Of a stretch of 64,000 nucleotides of DNA, positions 1 to 7,723 are shown piece after piece. The notes below the pieces were generated by a model, which worked only from the letters and a program-made list of their open reading frames with translations, searched no databases and was not told where the DNA came from. Source of the stretch: Roseovarius sp. Pro17 (GTDB taxonomy: Bacteria > Pseudomonadota > Alphaproteobacteria > Rhodobacterales > Rhodobacteraceae); the NCBI RefSeq assembly GCF_035599575.1, contig NZ_CP141179.1, forward strand, positions 3,571,001 to 3,635,000, in the 5' to 3' direction. Within the stretch, counting starts at the first letter, position 1; the number at the start of each line of letters is the position of its first letter. The position numbers and the translations under genes are program-made.

Positions 1-1
1 A

Positions 2-34
2 CAGTCGATGCACGAACTGGACGCCCTCAAATGA
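2..34 (+). CDS. 3' end of an unidentified gene (partial)
   Basis: The window opens inside a possible reading frame ending in TGA at 32-34, whose last residues read QSMHELDALK. It is too short to identify. It lies about 140 bp upstream of cimA on the same strand, so it may belong to the preceding transcription unit. Only its position and a sensible C-terminus support it. Confidence 0.3.
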   Translation, partial: QSMHELDALK

Positions 35-82
35 CCGCGCCATCAGCCACTAAGGGCGGCCCCCGGCCGAGGGTGGGGGTAA

Positions 83-131
83 AGCCCCCGCCCGTAAGGG
101 CGGTCGGGGGCTGCCCGTGGTTCCCACGGGC
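83..131 (+). promoter_or_regulatory. Tandem GC-rich stem-loops in the cimA leader
   Basis: Two adjacent inverted repeats precede cimA. In the first, 83-89 pairs with 106-112 and 90-93 with 98-101, with a small bulge and a GTAA loop. The second is a perfect 8-bp stem (113-120 with 124-131) with a TTC loop. Neither is followed by a T run, so a simple Rho-independent terminator for the upstream gene is not clearly supported. A leader structure or a Rho-type end is equally possible. Confidence 0.35.
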
Positions 132-173
132 GGAACGCAGTCAGCAAAGCGCTAAAAGCGACAGGGCAATTGC

Positions 174-1784
174 ATGACCCGCACCCGCCTCTCCCTCTAC
201 GACACCACCCTGCGGGACGGCCAGCAGACCCAGGGCGTGCAATTCTCGACTGCCGAGAAACAGCGCATCGCGGAAATGCTGGACTCGCTCGGCGTCGATT
301 ACATCGAGGGCGGCTGGCCCGGTGCGAACCCGACCGACAGCGCATTTTTCGACGCCGCCCCTAAAACAAGCGCCACCATGACCGCCTTTGGCATGACCAA
401 ACGTGCAGGGCGCAGTGCCGCAAATGACGACGTTCTGGCCGCCGTGATGAACGCCGGGACCAGTGCAGTCTGCCTTGTCGGCAAGGCGCATGATTTCCAT
501 GTCGAGCGGGCGCTGGGCATCACTTTGGCGGAAAACATCGAAAACGTCGCCGCCTCCATCAAACACCTCGTCGCCCAAGGCCGCGAGGCGCTGCTGGACG
601 CCGAGCATTTCTTTGACGGCTACAAGGCAAACCCCGCCTATGCGCTTGAGGTTTGTCACGCCGCGCTGAATGCTGGCGCGCGCTGGATCGTGCTATGTGA
701 CACCAACGGCGGCACCCTGCCCACCGAAATCGGGCGCATCACCGCCGAGGTGATCGCAGCGGGCATCCCCGGCGACCGACTGGGCATCCACACCCATAAT
801 GACACTGAAAACGCCGTCGCAGGCGCGCTGGCCGCCGTCGATGCAGGCGCGCGCCAAATCCAAGGCACGCTGAACGGGTTGGGCGAGCGATGTGGCAATG
901 CCAATCTCACCACGCTGATCCCGACCCTGCTGCTGAAAGAACCTTATGCCAGCACCTACGAGATCGGCGTGGCGCCCGACGCGCTGAAAAACCTGAGCCG
1001 GATCAGCCGCAAGCTGGATGATATCCTGAACCGTGTCCCGCAACGCCAAGCCGCCTACGTCGGCGGGTCCGCTTTCGCGCACAAGGCCGGGCTGCACGCC
1101 AGCGCGATCCTCAAAGATCCCAGCACTTACGAACATATCGACCCGGCGCTGGTCGGCAATGCGCGCATCATTCCGATGTCCAATCAGGCGGGCCAGTCGA
1201 ACCTGCGCCAGCGCCTGTCCGAGGCCGGGATCGAGGTCGCACCCGGCGATCCGGCCCTCGCCCTCATCCTCGACCAGATCAAGGAACGCGAGGCAATCGG
1301 CTATACCTATGACAGCGCGCAGGCCAGTTTCGAGCTGCTGGCGCGGCGCGCCTTGGGGCAACTGCCCGACTTTTTCGAGGTCAAGCGCTACAAGGTCACG
1401 GTCGAGCGGCGCAAGAACAAGTATGACCAGATGGTCAGCCTCTCCGAGGCGGTCGTCGTGGTAAAGGTCGACGGCGAGAAAAAGCTGTCGGTCAGCGAAT
1501 CCATGGACGAGGACGGCAGTGATCGCGGCCCCGTCAATGCGCTCAGCAAGGCGCTGGCCAAGGATCTGGGCCGCTATCAGAGCGCTATCGACGACATGCG
1601 CCTCGTCGATTTCAAGGTGCGCATCACCCAAGGCGGAACCGAGGCCGTGACCCGCGTCATCATCGACAGCGAGGATGGGCAGGGCCGTCAATGGTCCACC
1701 GTGGGCGTCAGTGCGAATATCGTCGATGCGTCCTTTGACGCGCTGCTGGATGCGATCAACTGGAAGCTGCTGCGCAGTGACTGA
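174..1784 (+). CDS. cimA: (R)-citramalate synthase
   Basis: This 536-aa protein of the alpha-isopropylmalate synthase/homocitrate synthase (HMGL-like) superfamily is predicted to condense pyruvate with acetyl-CoA to citramalate, the first step of the threonine-independent route to isoleucine. The N-terminus carries the family signature LYDTTLRDGQQTQGV (residues about 7-21), whose Asp and Arg bind the metal and substrate. HTHND near residue 206 supplies the metal-binding histidines, followed by GTLNGLGERCGNANL. The C-terminal ~150 residues look like the LeuA-type allosteric dimerisation domain, so feedback control by isoleucine is likely. The full length and the QQTQGV variant fit the CimA subgroup better than LeuA. 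Its 3' end overlaps the next gene by 8 bp, suggesting translational coupling. Confidence 0.93.
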   Translation: MTRTRLSLYDTTLRDGQQTQGVQFSTAEKQRIAEMLDSLGVDYIEGGWPGANPTDSAFFDAAPKTSATMTAFGMTKRAGRSAANDDVLAAVMNAGTSAVCLVGKAHDFHVERALGITLAENIENVAASIKHLVAQGREALLDAEHFFDGYKANPAYALEVCHAALNAGARWIVLCDTNGGTLPTEIGRITAEVIAAGIPGDRLGIHTHNDTENAVAGALAAVDAGARQIQGTLNGLGERCGNANLTTLIPTLLLKEPYASTYEIGVAPDALKNLSRISRKLDDILNRVPQRQAAYVGGSAFAHKAGLHASAILKDPSTYEHIDPALVGNARIIPMSNQAGQSNLRQRLSEAGIEVAPGDPALALILDQIKEREAIGYTYDSAQASFELLARRALGQLPDFFEVKRYKVTVERRKNKYDQMVSLSEAVVVVKVDGEKKLSVSESMDEDGSDRGPVNALSKALAKDLGRYQSAIDDMRLVDFKVRITQGGTEAVTRVIIDSEDGQGRQWSTVGVSANIVDASFDALLDAINWKLLRSD

Positions 1785-2556
1785 CTTTACCGGCGATTTG
1801 GCAGGCTGCGCCGATTTGGTTCGGCGCGGAGATCCCGACCGCTTTCGCGCGGCGATGGCGGCGCCGGTGGCGGCCCGGCACGTGCTGTTCCCGATCTATG
1901 CCTTCAACGTCGAAGTGTCGCGCGCGCCGTGGATGACGCAGGAATCGATGATCGCCGAAATGCGCCTGCAATGGTGGCGCGACGCGCTGGACGAGATCGC
2001 GTCGGGCAGCACTGCTAGACGGCACGAGGTCGTGACGCCGTTGGCCAAAATACTGGATTCCGAGGGCGCCGCGCTGCTGGACGCCCTGATCGTCGCGCGG
2101 CAATGGGACATCTACCGCGATCCGTTCGAGGATGACGCGCATCTGACGGATTATCTAGAAAAGACCAGCGGCAACCTGATGCTGGCCGCCGCCCGCGCGC
2201 TGGGCCGGGTCGACGCATCTGTCGTGATGGACGCAGGCTACGCCACAGGGCTGGCAAGCTGGCTGCGCGCCATTCCAGCGCTGGAGGACGCCGGGCGCAT
2301 ACCGCTGCTGGACGGGCGGCCCGATGGCATCCGCGCACTGGCCGAGGGCGGTCTGCGCCGCCTCGACGCCGCACGAGCGCGACGAGCCGAGATCAGCGCC
2401 GAGGCACGTCCCGCGCTGCTGGTCGCATGGCAGGCCGGGGGTATTTTGCGGCGCGCCACAGCGCAACCGCAGTTGGTCGCGGCAGGCGGTCTGGAACCGA
2501 CTGCGATTCGCTCTTCGCTGTCGCTCGCGGCGCGATCCCTGAGCGGACAGTGGTAG
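1777..2556 (+). CDS. Squalene/phytoene synthase family protein
   Basis: This 259-aa protein starts at GTG 1777, overlapping the cimA stop; the upstream in-frame extension is only the cimA sequence read in another frame. It belongs to the trans-isoprenyl diphosphate synthase (squalene/phytoene synthase) fold. The family pattern is seen in HVLFPIYAFNVEVSR, in MRLQWWRDALDEI, and in the conserved tail of short alphaproteobacterial paralogues. The first aspartate-rich motif (DxxxD) is not clear, so it may be one of the non-prenyltransferase members related to NDUFAF6 rather than a real phytoene synthase. No carotenoid or hopanoid genes lie nearby. Family membership is fairly sure, the function is not. 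Confidence 0.75.
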   Translation: MTDFTGDLAGCADLVRRGDPDRFRAAMAAPVAARHVLFPIYAFNVEVSRAPWMTQESMIAEMRLQWWRDALDEIASGSTARRHEVVTPLAKILDSEGAALLDALIVARQWDIYRDPFEDDAHLTDYLEKTSGNLMLAAARALGRVDASVVMDAGYATGLASWLRAIPALEDAGRIPLLDGRPDGIRALAEGGLRRLDAARARRAEISAEARPALLVAWQAGGILRRATAQPQLVAAGGLEPTAIRSSLSLAARSLSGQW

Positions 2557-2670
2557 GAACGCTGTTCCCGTCGCGACAGAAACCTTTGGCGCAAATTAGA
2601 ACATCATTCTCGGGATACGCCTAAGGACGGAAAATAAAATCCGTATCATGCGTCTGCGTGAACAACGGTT

Positions 2671-2705
2671 CGAAAACGGCCTCAGCAGTCTGAACCCCGT
2701 TTTCG
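2671..2705. repeat. 9-bp inverted repeat upstream of cobA
   Basis: CGAAAACGG at 2671-2679 is exactly inverted as CCGTTTTCG at 2697-2705, with a 17-nt spacer. It lies in the 214-bp gap between the squalene-synthase-like gene and cobA. It could be a weak terminator or an operator; nothing else in the gap suggests a cobalamin riboswitch. Confidence 0.4.
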
Positions 2706-2770
2706 CCCCAAAGCAGCAGACCTATCCAGGCCCCTTCCCAGACCGAGCATCCTGCGCCATATGCTAACAC

Positions 2771-3622
2771 ATGGTCGACGCACTCACCCTCCCCGCCCAT
2801 CAGTGGCCATCACTCCAGCCCGGTTGGGTCTGGCTGTGCGGTGCCGGCCCCGGTGATCCGGGCCTGTTGACGATCCACGCGCTCAACGCGCTGCGGCAGG
2901 CGGATGTGGTCGTCTATGACGCGCTGGTGCAGGAATGCATCCTCGACTGGGCACCGCAAGCCGAGAAGATCTATGCAGGCAAGCGCGGCGGCAAACCGTC
3001 GGTACTGCAGCGCGACATTTCCCTGCGGCTCGTCGACCTTGCCCGCGCAGGCAAAAAGGTGCTGCGCCTCAAGGGTGGCGATCCGTTCGTCTTCGGGCGC
3101 GGCGGCGAAGAGGCCCAGACGCTGGTGCAGCACGGCATACCTGTGCGCATCATTCCCGGCATCAGCGCCGGGATCGGCGGGCTGGCCTATGCGGGCATCC
3201 CCGTCACCCACCGCGATGTGAACCAATCCGTGACATTCGTCACCGGCCATGACCAGTCCGGCAATGCGCCCGCGTCGCTCAATTGGAAGGCGCTGGCCGA
3301 GGGCAGTCAGGTTCTGGTCATCTACATGGGGATGAAGCACGCGGCCCAGATCAGTGCGTCACTAATCGAAAATGGCCGCGACCCGGACGAGCCTTGCGCC
3401 GTGGTCTGCAACGCCTCAACTCCGCAACAGCAGGTAATCGAGACGACGCTGAGCGCGATGGCCGCCGATATCGAGGCCAGCGGGCTGGAGCCGCCCGCGC
3501 TGCTGTGCATCGGACGCACGGTCCTGATGCGGCAGGTGCTGGACTGGCAGGGACAGATGGCAGGCGAGGCGGTGCGCGATATGGACCCGCTGGGTCGCGG
3601 GCTGGCGGCTGAAGTCGCATAG
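2771..3622 (+). CDS. cobA: Uroporphyrinogen-III C-methyltransferase
   Basis: This 283-aa SAM-dependent methyltransferase (SUMT) converts uroporphyrinogen III to precorrin-2, the branch point towards cobalamin and siroheme. Diagnostic motifs are the N-terminal VWLCGAGPGDPGLLT SAM loop (about residues 20-34), VYDALV, the LRLKGGDPFVFGRGGEEA signature (about 98-115) and the VTHRDVNQSVTFVTGH region. No precorrin dehydrogenase (CysG) domain is fused. The start at 2771 has no strong Shine-Dalgarno sequence but gives the normal family length. A second cobalamin gene, cobK, lies 3 kb away on the other strand, so B12 genes are dispersed here. Confidence 0.93.
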   Translation: MVDALTLPAHQWPSLQPGWVWLCGAGPGDPGLLTIHALNALRQADVVVYDALVQECILDWAPQAEKIYAGKRGGKPSVLQRDISLRLVDLARAGKKVLRLKGGDPFVFGRGGEEAQTLVQHGIPVRIIPGISAGIGGLAYAGIPVTHRDVNQSVTFVTGHDQSGNAPASLNWKALAEGSQVLVIYMGMKHAAQISASLIENGRDPDEPCAVVCNASTPQQQVIETTLSAMAADIEASGLEPPALLCIGRTVLMRQVLDWQGQMAGEAVRDMDPLGRGLAAEVA

Positions 3623-3667
3623 CGCGGCTCTTGCTAACGCATCACAAGAGGTCTAGCAGATTGCGGC

Positions 3668-4891
3668 ATGACGTATGCCGCCCCCCTCATCGACGACAGC
3701 CGCGCCCGCCGCAACGTCACCGTTCTGGTGATGGCGCAGGCCATTCTGGGCGCGCAGATGCCGATGATCTTTGTCGTCGCAGGTTTGGCGGGCAACGGGC
3801 TGGCGTCCAACCCCTGTTTCGCCACGCTGCCAATTTCGATGATCGTCATCGGCTCGATGCTTTCGGCGACGCCGGTGTCGGCGATCATGCAGCGCTATGG
3901 ACGGCGGACCGGATTTTTCCTCGGAACCGCTGGCGGCGCGATTGGCGGCGCGGTGGGGGCTTATGGTCTCTATACCGCCTCTTTCACCCTATTCCTGTTA
4001 GGTAGCCTGCTGACCGGCCTCTACATGAGTGCGCAAGGCTTCTACCGGTTTGCCGCCGCTGATACCGCCAGCGACGAATTCCGCCCCAAGGCGATTTCCT
4101 ACGTCCTCGCGGGTGGACTGGTCAGTGCCATCATCGGGCCGCAACTGGTCAAGGTGACAGCCGATGCGATGGTCGTGCCTTTCCTCGGCACCTATATCGC
4201 AGTCATCATGCTGAACATCGTCGGATCGGTCCTGTTCCTGTTCCTAAACATCCCCAAACCGCCGATCCCGTCCGAGGATGCGCCACGCGGGCGTTCACGG
4301 CTGGAGTTGCTGAAAACGCCTCGCATCGCCGTCGCGGTGATCTGCGCGATGGTGTCCTATGCGCTGATGAACCTTGTGATGACCTCGACGCCGCTGGCAG
4401 TGGTCGGCTGTGGGTTCGATGCGGGCCGCGCTGCCGATGTCGTCACCGCGCATGTGCTGGCGATGTATATCCCGTCGTTCTTTACCGGACATCTGATCGC
4501 GCGCTTTGGCGTCGAAAAGATTCTGGGCGCCGGGATTGCCATCCTTGCCGCTGCCGGTGTCGTGGCACTGCAAGGCGTCGAGCTGAGCAATTTCTTTATC
4601 GCGCTGGTGCTGCTGGGGATCGGCTGGAACTTTGGTTTTATCGGCGCGACCTCGATGCTGGCGGGCGCACACGCCCCGCATGAGAGGGGGCGGATGCAGG
4701 GCCTCAACGATCTGATCGTGTTCGGCGGCGTTACTGTCGCATCGCTGGCATCCGGCGGGCTGATGAACTGCTCGGGCGGCAATGCGCAGTCGGGTTGGAT
4801 GGCCGTCAACCTCGCGATGGTGCCGTTTCTGGCACTGGCGGGCGGGGCGCTAATCTGGCTGGTCATGCGGCCCCGCGATAAATCGGCTTAA
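3668..4891 (+). CDS. MFS transporter
   Basis: This 407-aa integral membrane protein is of the major facilitator superfamily, with about 12 hydrophobic segments. The loop-2/3 signature region reads MQRYGRRTGFF (about residues 75-85), and cytoplasmic loop 6-7 contains the charged PSEDAPRGRSRLELLKTPR stretch. The C-terminal half carries FIGATSMLAGAHAPHERGRMQGLND, typical of sugar- or drug-type carriers. The substrate cannot be told from the sequence. It follows cobA by 45 bp and may be co-transcribed with it, but it does not resemble known B12 or siroheme carriers. Its TAA stop lies inside a strong bidirectional terminator. Confidence 0.85.
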   Translation: MTYAAPLIDDSRARRNVTVLVMAQAILGAQMPMIFVVAGLAGNGLASNPCFATLPISMIVIGSMLSATPVSAIMQRYGRRTGFFLGTAGGAIGGAVGAYGLYTASFTLFLLGSLLTGLYMSAQGFYRFAAADTASDEFRPKAISYVLAGGLVSAIIGPQLVKVTADAMVVPFLGTYIAVIMLNIVGSVLFLFLNIPKPPIPSEDAPRGRSRLELLKTPRIAVAVICAMVSYALMNLVMTSTPLAVVGCGFDAGRAADVVTAHVLAMYIPSFFTGHLIARFGVEKILGAGIAILAAAGVVALQGVELSNFFIALVLLGIGWNFGFIGATSMLAGAHAPHERGRMQGLNDLIVFGGVTVASLASGGLMNCSGGNAQSGWMAVNLAMVPFLALAGGALIWLVMRPRDKSA

Positions 4892-4938
4892 AGCGTTTCG
4901 GGAAAAGCTGTGTCTCTGGTTTTTCCCGAAACGCTTTA
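4889..4938. terminator. Bidirectional terminator spanning both stop codons
   Basis: TAAAGCGTTTCGGGAAAA (4889-4906) is matched without error by its complement at 4921-4938, giving an 18-bp stem with a 14-nt loop. The first TAA is the stop of the plus-strand MFS gene; on the minus strand the mirror-image TAA is the stop of the esterase gene. The A/T-rich stem bottom supplies U tracts in both directions. The GCGTTTCG core recurs near 59124. Confidence 0.85.
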
Positions 4939-5604
4939 ACCCAGCCCCAGTTTGTCCGCCATAAAGGCCAGCGCGACCTCCAGCCCGTCGGGCGCGATGC
5001 CGTGGCCGGTACCCTTCATGACATGGGCATAGACATCCTTCCAGCCAGCCGATTGCAGCGCCTCGGCGGCCTCGGGCAGGAATTTTGGCGGTACCACGTC
5101 ATCGGCGTCGCCATGCACCAACAGGATCGGGGGGCGGCTGACTACCTCATCAATCAGCTGCTCGGGACGCAAAAGGCGACCCGAAAAGGCGACGATGCCC
5201 GCCAACTCATCTTCGCGCCGGGGCCCGACATGCAGGGCCATCATGGTGCCTTGGCTAAAGCCAAAGAGAACGACCTGTTCGGGCAGCACGTCTTCGTCCA
5301 CCATCAGCGCATCGAGAAATGCGTTCAGATCATCCGAAGCGGCCAGCAGGCCACGCTCGGCCTCTTCCTCGCTGCTGCCGTCGATCCAGGGAATCGGGAA
5401 CCACTGAAATCCGTTCGGCATTCCCGGTACGTTTTCGGGCGCGTCAGGCGCGACGAACAGGGTGTCGGGCAGGTGTTCGCCCAAAGGATCGGCAAGGCCC
5501 AAGAGGTCTGGACCGTTGGCGCCATAGCCGTGCAGGAACACCACGATAGATTTTATCTCGCCCGATATCGGCTCTTTGCGGCCAGCGTTAAGTACGCGCG
5601 TCAT
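4936..5604 (-). CDS. Alpha/beta hydrolase, carboxylesterase/phospholipase type
   Basis: This 222-aa serine hydrolase is of the phospholipase/carboxylesterase (acyl-protein thioesterase-like) family. It shows VVFLHGYGAN (oxyanion-hole HG), the nucleophile elbow GFSQGTMMA (Ser near residue 122), the acid region LVHGDADDVVPP, and the catalytic His in GTGHGI near the C-terminus. There is no signal peptide, so it is probably cytoplasmic. I chose ATG 5604 because it forms a 4-bp ATGA overlap with the upstream glycosylase gene; a longer in-frame start exists but lies inside that gene. It is the last gene of the cobK-alkA-esterase operon. The physiological ester is unknown. Confidence 0.85.
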   Translation of the reverse strand: MTRVLNAGRKEPISGEIKSIVVFLHGYGANGPDLLGLADPLGEHLPDTLFVAPDAPENVPGMPNGFQWFPIPWIDGSSEEEAERGLLAASDDLNAFLDALMVDEDVLPEQVVLFGFSQGTMMALHVGPRREDELAGIVAFSGRLLRPEQLIDEVVSRPPILLVHGDADDVVPPKFLPEAAEALQSAGWKDVYAHVMKGTGHGIAPDGLEVALAFMADKLGLG

Positions 5605-6230
5605 CTGATGCCTTCTCTTTGTTTTGCAATACGGTAGTAGGCCCAAAGCAGCCGCGCGGCAACCGATCTGAACGGGCTCCACTTTGCAGCGATCTCGCGC
5701 ATTGCGCGCTCTTTGGGACGTTCGGGCAGGTCATAGAGAATGCGCGCTGCCTCTTGCAGGGCCAGATCGCCATGGGCAAAAACATCGCCGTGGCCGAGGC
5801 TGAACATCGCATAGATTTCGGCGGTCCATGTCCCGATGCCGGGAACCTGCGTAAGCGTTTTCAACACCTCATCGGTCGGGGCGCTGCGCAGCGCGTCAAA
5901 ATCGATTCCAGCGCGGGACAACTCCTGTGCATAGCGGATCTTTTGGCGGCTGAGACCGGCAGCGCGCAAGCCATCGTCGCCAGACAACAGGATCGGCGCG
6001 GGCGCTGTCAGGCCCGCGGCCTGCATCCGCGCCCAGATCGCATTGGCCGACGCGACGCTGACCTGCTGGCTGACAATGGCGCTAAGCAGTTCGGCAAAGC
6101 CGTCCGGCCTGCGCCGGAGCGGCAGGGGCCCGGTCTGCGCATAGGCATCGGCGAGACGCGGACAGATGGCGCCCAGCGCCTGGGCATCCGCCGCCACATC
6201 CTCGGACGTTTCGATGATGCGACCGCTCAT
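5601..6230 (-). CDS. DNA-3-methyladenine glycosylase II (AlkA-like, HhH-GPD)
   Basis: This 209-aa base-excision glycosylase is of the HhH-GPD superfamily. The helix-hairpin-helix reads LTQVPGIGTWTAEIYAMF, followed by the catalytic Asp in VFAHGDLAL. SAIVSQQVSVASANAIW near residue 55 is the usual AlkA/Mag core. It lacks the N-terminal domain of E. coli AlkA, so it resembles the short yeast MAG-like form. The start at ATG 6230 overlaps the cobK stop by 4 bp. Its role is removal of alkylated purines; its place in an operon between cobK and an esterase has no obvious functional logic. Confidence 0.88.
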   Translation of the reverse strand: MSGRIIETSEDVAADAQALGAICPRLADAYAQTGPLPLRRRPDGFAELLSAIVSQQVSVASANAIWARMQAAGLTAPAPILLSGDDGLRAAGLSRQKIRYAQELSRAGIDFDALRSAPTDEVLKTLTQVPGIGTWTAEIYAMFSLGHGDVFAHGDLALQEAARILYDLPERPKERAMREIAAKWSPFRSVAARLLWAYYRIAKQREGIR

Positions 6231-6937
6231 AATGCCGCAACCCATGCCAGTGCCTCGTCGACGCTATGAACGCGCGGCGCTTTGGGCGGCGTGGGCCGGG
6301 CGATCATCAACACCCGGATGCCCAACTGCCCCGCGGCGGTCAGTTTCGTATCCGCGCGCGTGCTGCCCGCGTTGCGCAGAACCAGCCAATCAATGCCAAG
6401 ACGACGGAACAGCGCGACCTCCTCCTCGACCGGGAAAGGGGGCTGCTGGATCAGATACTCGCCGTTCGGCAGGGGAAAGGGCGCGTCGGTGGCGCCGATC
6501 TGGCGACAATAGATGTAGCAATCCTTGAGCCCTGCAAAGTGAATCAGCCCCTCACGCCCGGTGGCCAGAAAAACGGTGCTGCCGGCCTCGATATGCGCGG
6601 GCGCGTCCGCCTCGCTGACGACCGTGGTCCAGCGATCGCCGGGCTGCGCACGCCATTCAGGGCGCAGCAGCAGGCAATAGGGGGCGCCCTTTGTCGCGCA
6701 GAGGTTAGCGGCGCTATGCGATATGTCACTGGCGAAGGGATGCGTCGCGTCCAGAACGGCGCTGACATTGTGACGCTCGATGCAATCGCTCAGCTCCCCC
6801 GAGCATGTCGGCAAGGGCCAGCCACCGGGCAGGCGCGCGGCGGGGTCGGGCCAGATCAGGCAGTCTGTCCCAAGCTCTGCCAAAGCGTGCGCAAGGCGCC
6901 GTGCCTCGCCAGTGCCAGCGAGCAAAAGCAGCGTCAT
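6227..6937 (-). CDS. cobK: Precorrin-6A reductase
   Basis: This 236-aa protein matches the CobK/CbiJ family, which uses NADPH to reduce precorrin-6A in the aerobic cobalamin pathway. Features are the N-terminal MTLLLLAGTGEARRLA nucleotide-binding motif, VLDATHPFASDISHSA (about residues 65-80), FLATGR, and the C-terminal VLRNAGSTRADTKLTAAGQLGI motif. I took ATG 6937 because it begins at the beta strand that opens the Rossmann fold; an extra 51 in-frame codons upstream look non-coding. It heads a minus-strand operon with alkA-like and esterase genes joined by ATGA overlaps. The gap up to 7124 holds its promoter. Confidence 0.92.
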   Translation of the reverse strand: MTLLLLAGTGEARRLAHALAELGTDCLIWPDPAARLPGGWPLPTCSGELSDCIERHNVSAVLDATHPFASDISHSAANLCATKGAPYCLLLRPEWRAQPGDRWTTVVSEADAPAHIEAGSTVFLATGREGLIHFAGLKDCYIYCRQIGATDAPFPLPNGEYLIQQPPFPVEEEVALFRRLGIDWLVLRNAGSTRADTKLTAAGQLGIRVLMIARPTPPKAPRVHSVDEALAWVAAL

Positions 6938-7124
6938 AAGGGCCGCCTTGACTGAGGATATGACGCGATAGGGATCATCCAGTCCAGCATATCCGCGCCG
7001 CGCGTCGGGGCCAATCGGCAAAGTGACGCCGGACCGGCCACTCGCCGCGACGCATATCATTGCCGCGCAACCTGCGCCTCCCCACATCAAGCGTGCAACC
7101 TGAAAACCAACAAGGAGGGTGGTG

Positions 7125-7376
7125 ATGAAATGTCCGATGGATGGGGAACAACTGGTGATGACGGATCGTGCTGGGGTCGAAATTGATTATTGCCCCGAAT
7201 GTCGCGGGGTATGGCTGGATCGGGGCGAGTTGGACAAGATCATCGAACGTTCAGCAGCCGCACCGCCACCGGCGCAGATCTATGAAGCGTCGGATCGCGG
7301 AGATGACAGCCACGGAGATTACCCCCGAAAAAAGAAAAAGCGCGGCGGGTTTCTGGAGGATATTTTCGACTTTTGA
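7125..7376 (+). CDS. Zinc-ribbon (zf-TFIIB-like) small protein
   Basis: This 83-aa protein has two CxxC-type knuckles, MKCPMDG near the start and YCPECRGVWLDRGELDKI at about residues 23-40, the pattern of the zf-TFIIB family. The C-terminus is basic (PRKKKKRGG). An excellent AAGGAGG ribosome-binding site at 7112-7118 sits 6 nt before ATG 7125; two GTG codons just upstream are in frame but too close to the ribosome-binding site. The function of this family is not established; it probably binds zinc and perhaps nucleic acid. Confidence 0.85.
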   Translation: MKCPMDGEQLVMTDRAGVEIDYCPECRGVWLDRGELDKIIERSAAAPPPAQIYEASDRGDDSHGDYPRKKKKRGGFLEDIFDF

Positions 7377-7407
7377 TGTCAGTCGCGTTGCGCACCAGAC
7401 GACTTTG

Positions 7408-7441
7408 ACAAAACGCAAAAGAGCGGGCACTCGGCCCGCTC
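7408..7441 (-). terminator. Rho-independent terminator
   Basis: A perfect 8-bp stem GAGCGGGC/GCCCGCTC (7421-7428 and 7434-7441) with a 5-nt loop is followed on the minus strand by TTTTGCGTTTTGT. It therefore ends the minus-strand small membrane protein gene, and the hairpin may also serve the convergent zinc-ribbon gene. Confidence 0.8.
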
Positions 7442-7469
7442 CATTCCCATTTGTCACGCTCTCAGCGGC

Positions 7470-7655
7470 TTAGACCTGCGCGGATGCACCGCGCGGACCT
7501 GCGATCAGCCAAGCGATGAAGCCCAGCACCGGCAGGATGAGAACAACCAGCGTCCAGATCACCTTGGCGCCTGTCGACGCGCTCGAGGTAAGGATCTGAT
7601 AGATCGCATAGATATCCGCGATCAGGACCAGAATTCCGAAAATACCATATTCCAC
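7470..7655 (-). CDS. PLDc_N-domain small membrane protein
   Basis: This 61-aa protein has two transmembrane segments, FGILVLIADIYAIYQIL and VIWTLVVLILPVLGFIAWLI, with the P-x-L-G-x-I-A-W-x-I-x-G-P-R pattern of the cardiolipin-synthase N-terminal (PLDc_N) domain. No catalytic phospholipase D domain follows, which is common for stand-alone members. It starts at GTG 7655 with AAGGAG 8-9 nt upstream. It lies downstream of uvrB on the same strand and ends at a clear terminator. Confidence 0.8.
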   Translation of the reverse strand: MEYGIFGILVLIADIYAIYQILTSSASTGAKVIWTLVVLILPVLGFIAWLIAGPRGASAQV

Positions 7656-7694
7656 GTTGCATCTCCTTGATAACTTGATTGCAAATGCAACGTG
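7653..7694 (-). promoter_or_regulatory. Inverted repeat enclosing the PLDc_N gene ribosome-binding site
   Basis: CACGTTGCAT (7653-7662) and ATGCAACGTG (7685-7694) are perfectly complementary over 10 bp. On the minus-strand transcript the GTG start codon lies in the stem and the AAGGAG ribosome-binding site in the 22-nt loop. It may control translation or be the end of the uvrB transcript. Confidence 0.4.
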
Positions 7695-7723
7695 CTACAG
7701 GCGCAATAGGTTCCGCTGCGGCG

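Noticed and set aside
693..1691. 332-aa minus-strand frame opposite cimA
   Set aside because: It is antisense to an intact cimA with all signature motifs.
1777..2556. Bona fide phytoene synthase of a carotenoid cluster
   Set aside because: No crt genes are nearby, the aspartate-rich motifs are unclear, and the protein is short. Kept only as a family-level call.
2557..2770. Cobalamin riboswitch before cobA
   Set aside because: The gap has a 9-bp inverted repeat but no recognisable B12-box sequence, and cobA would be an unusual location without other B12 genes downstream.
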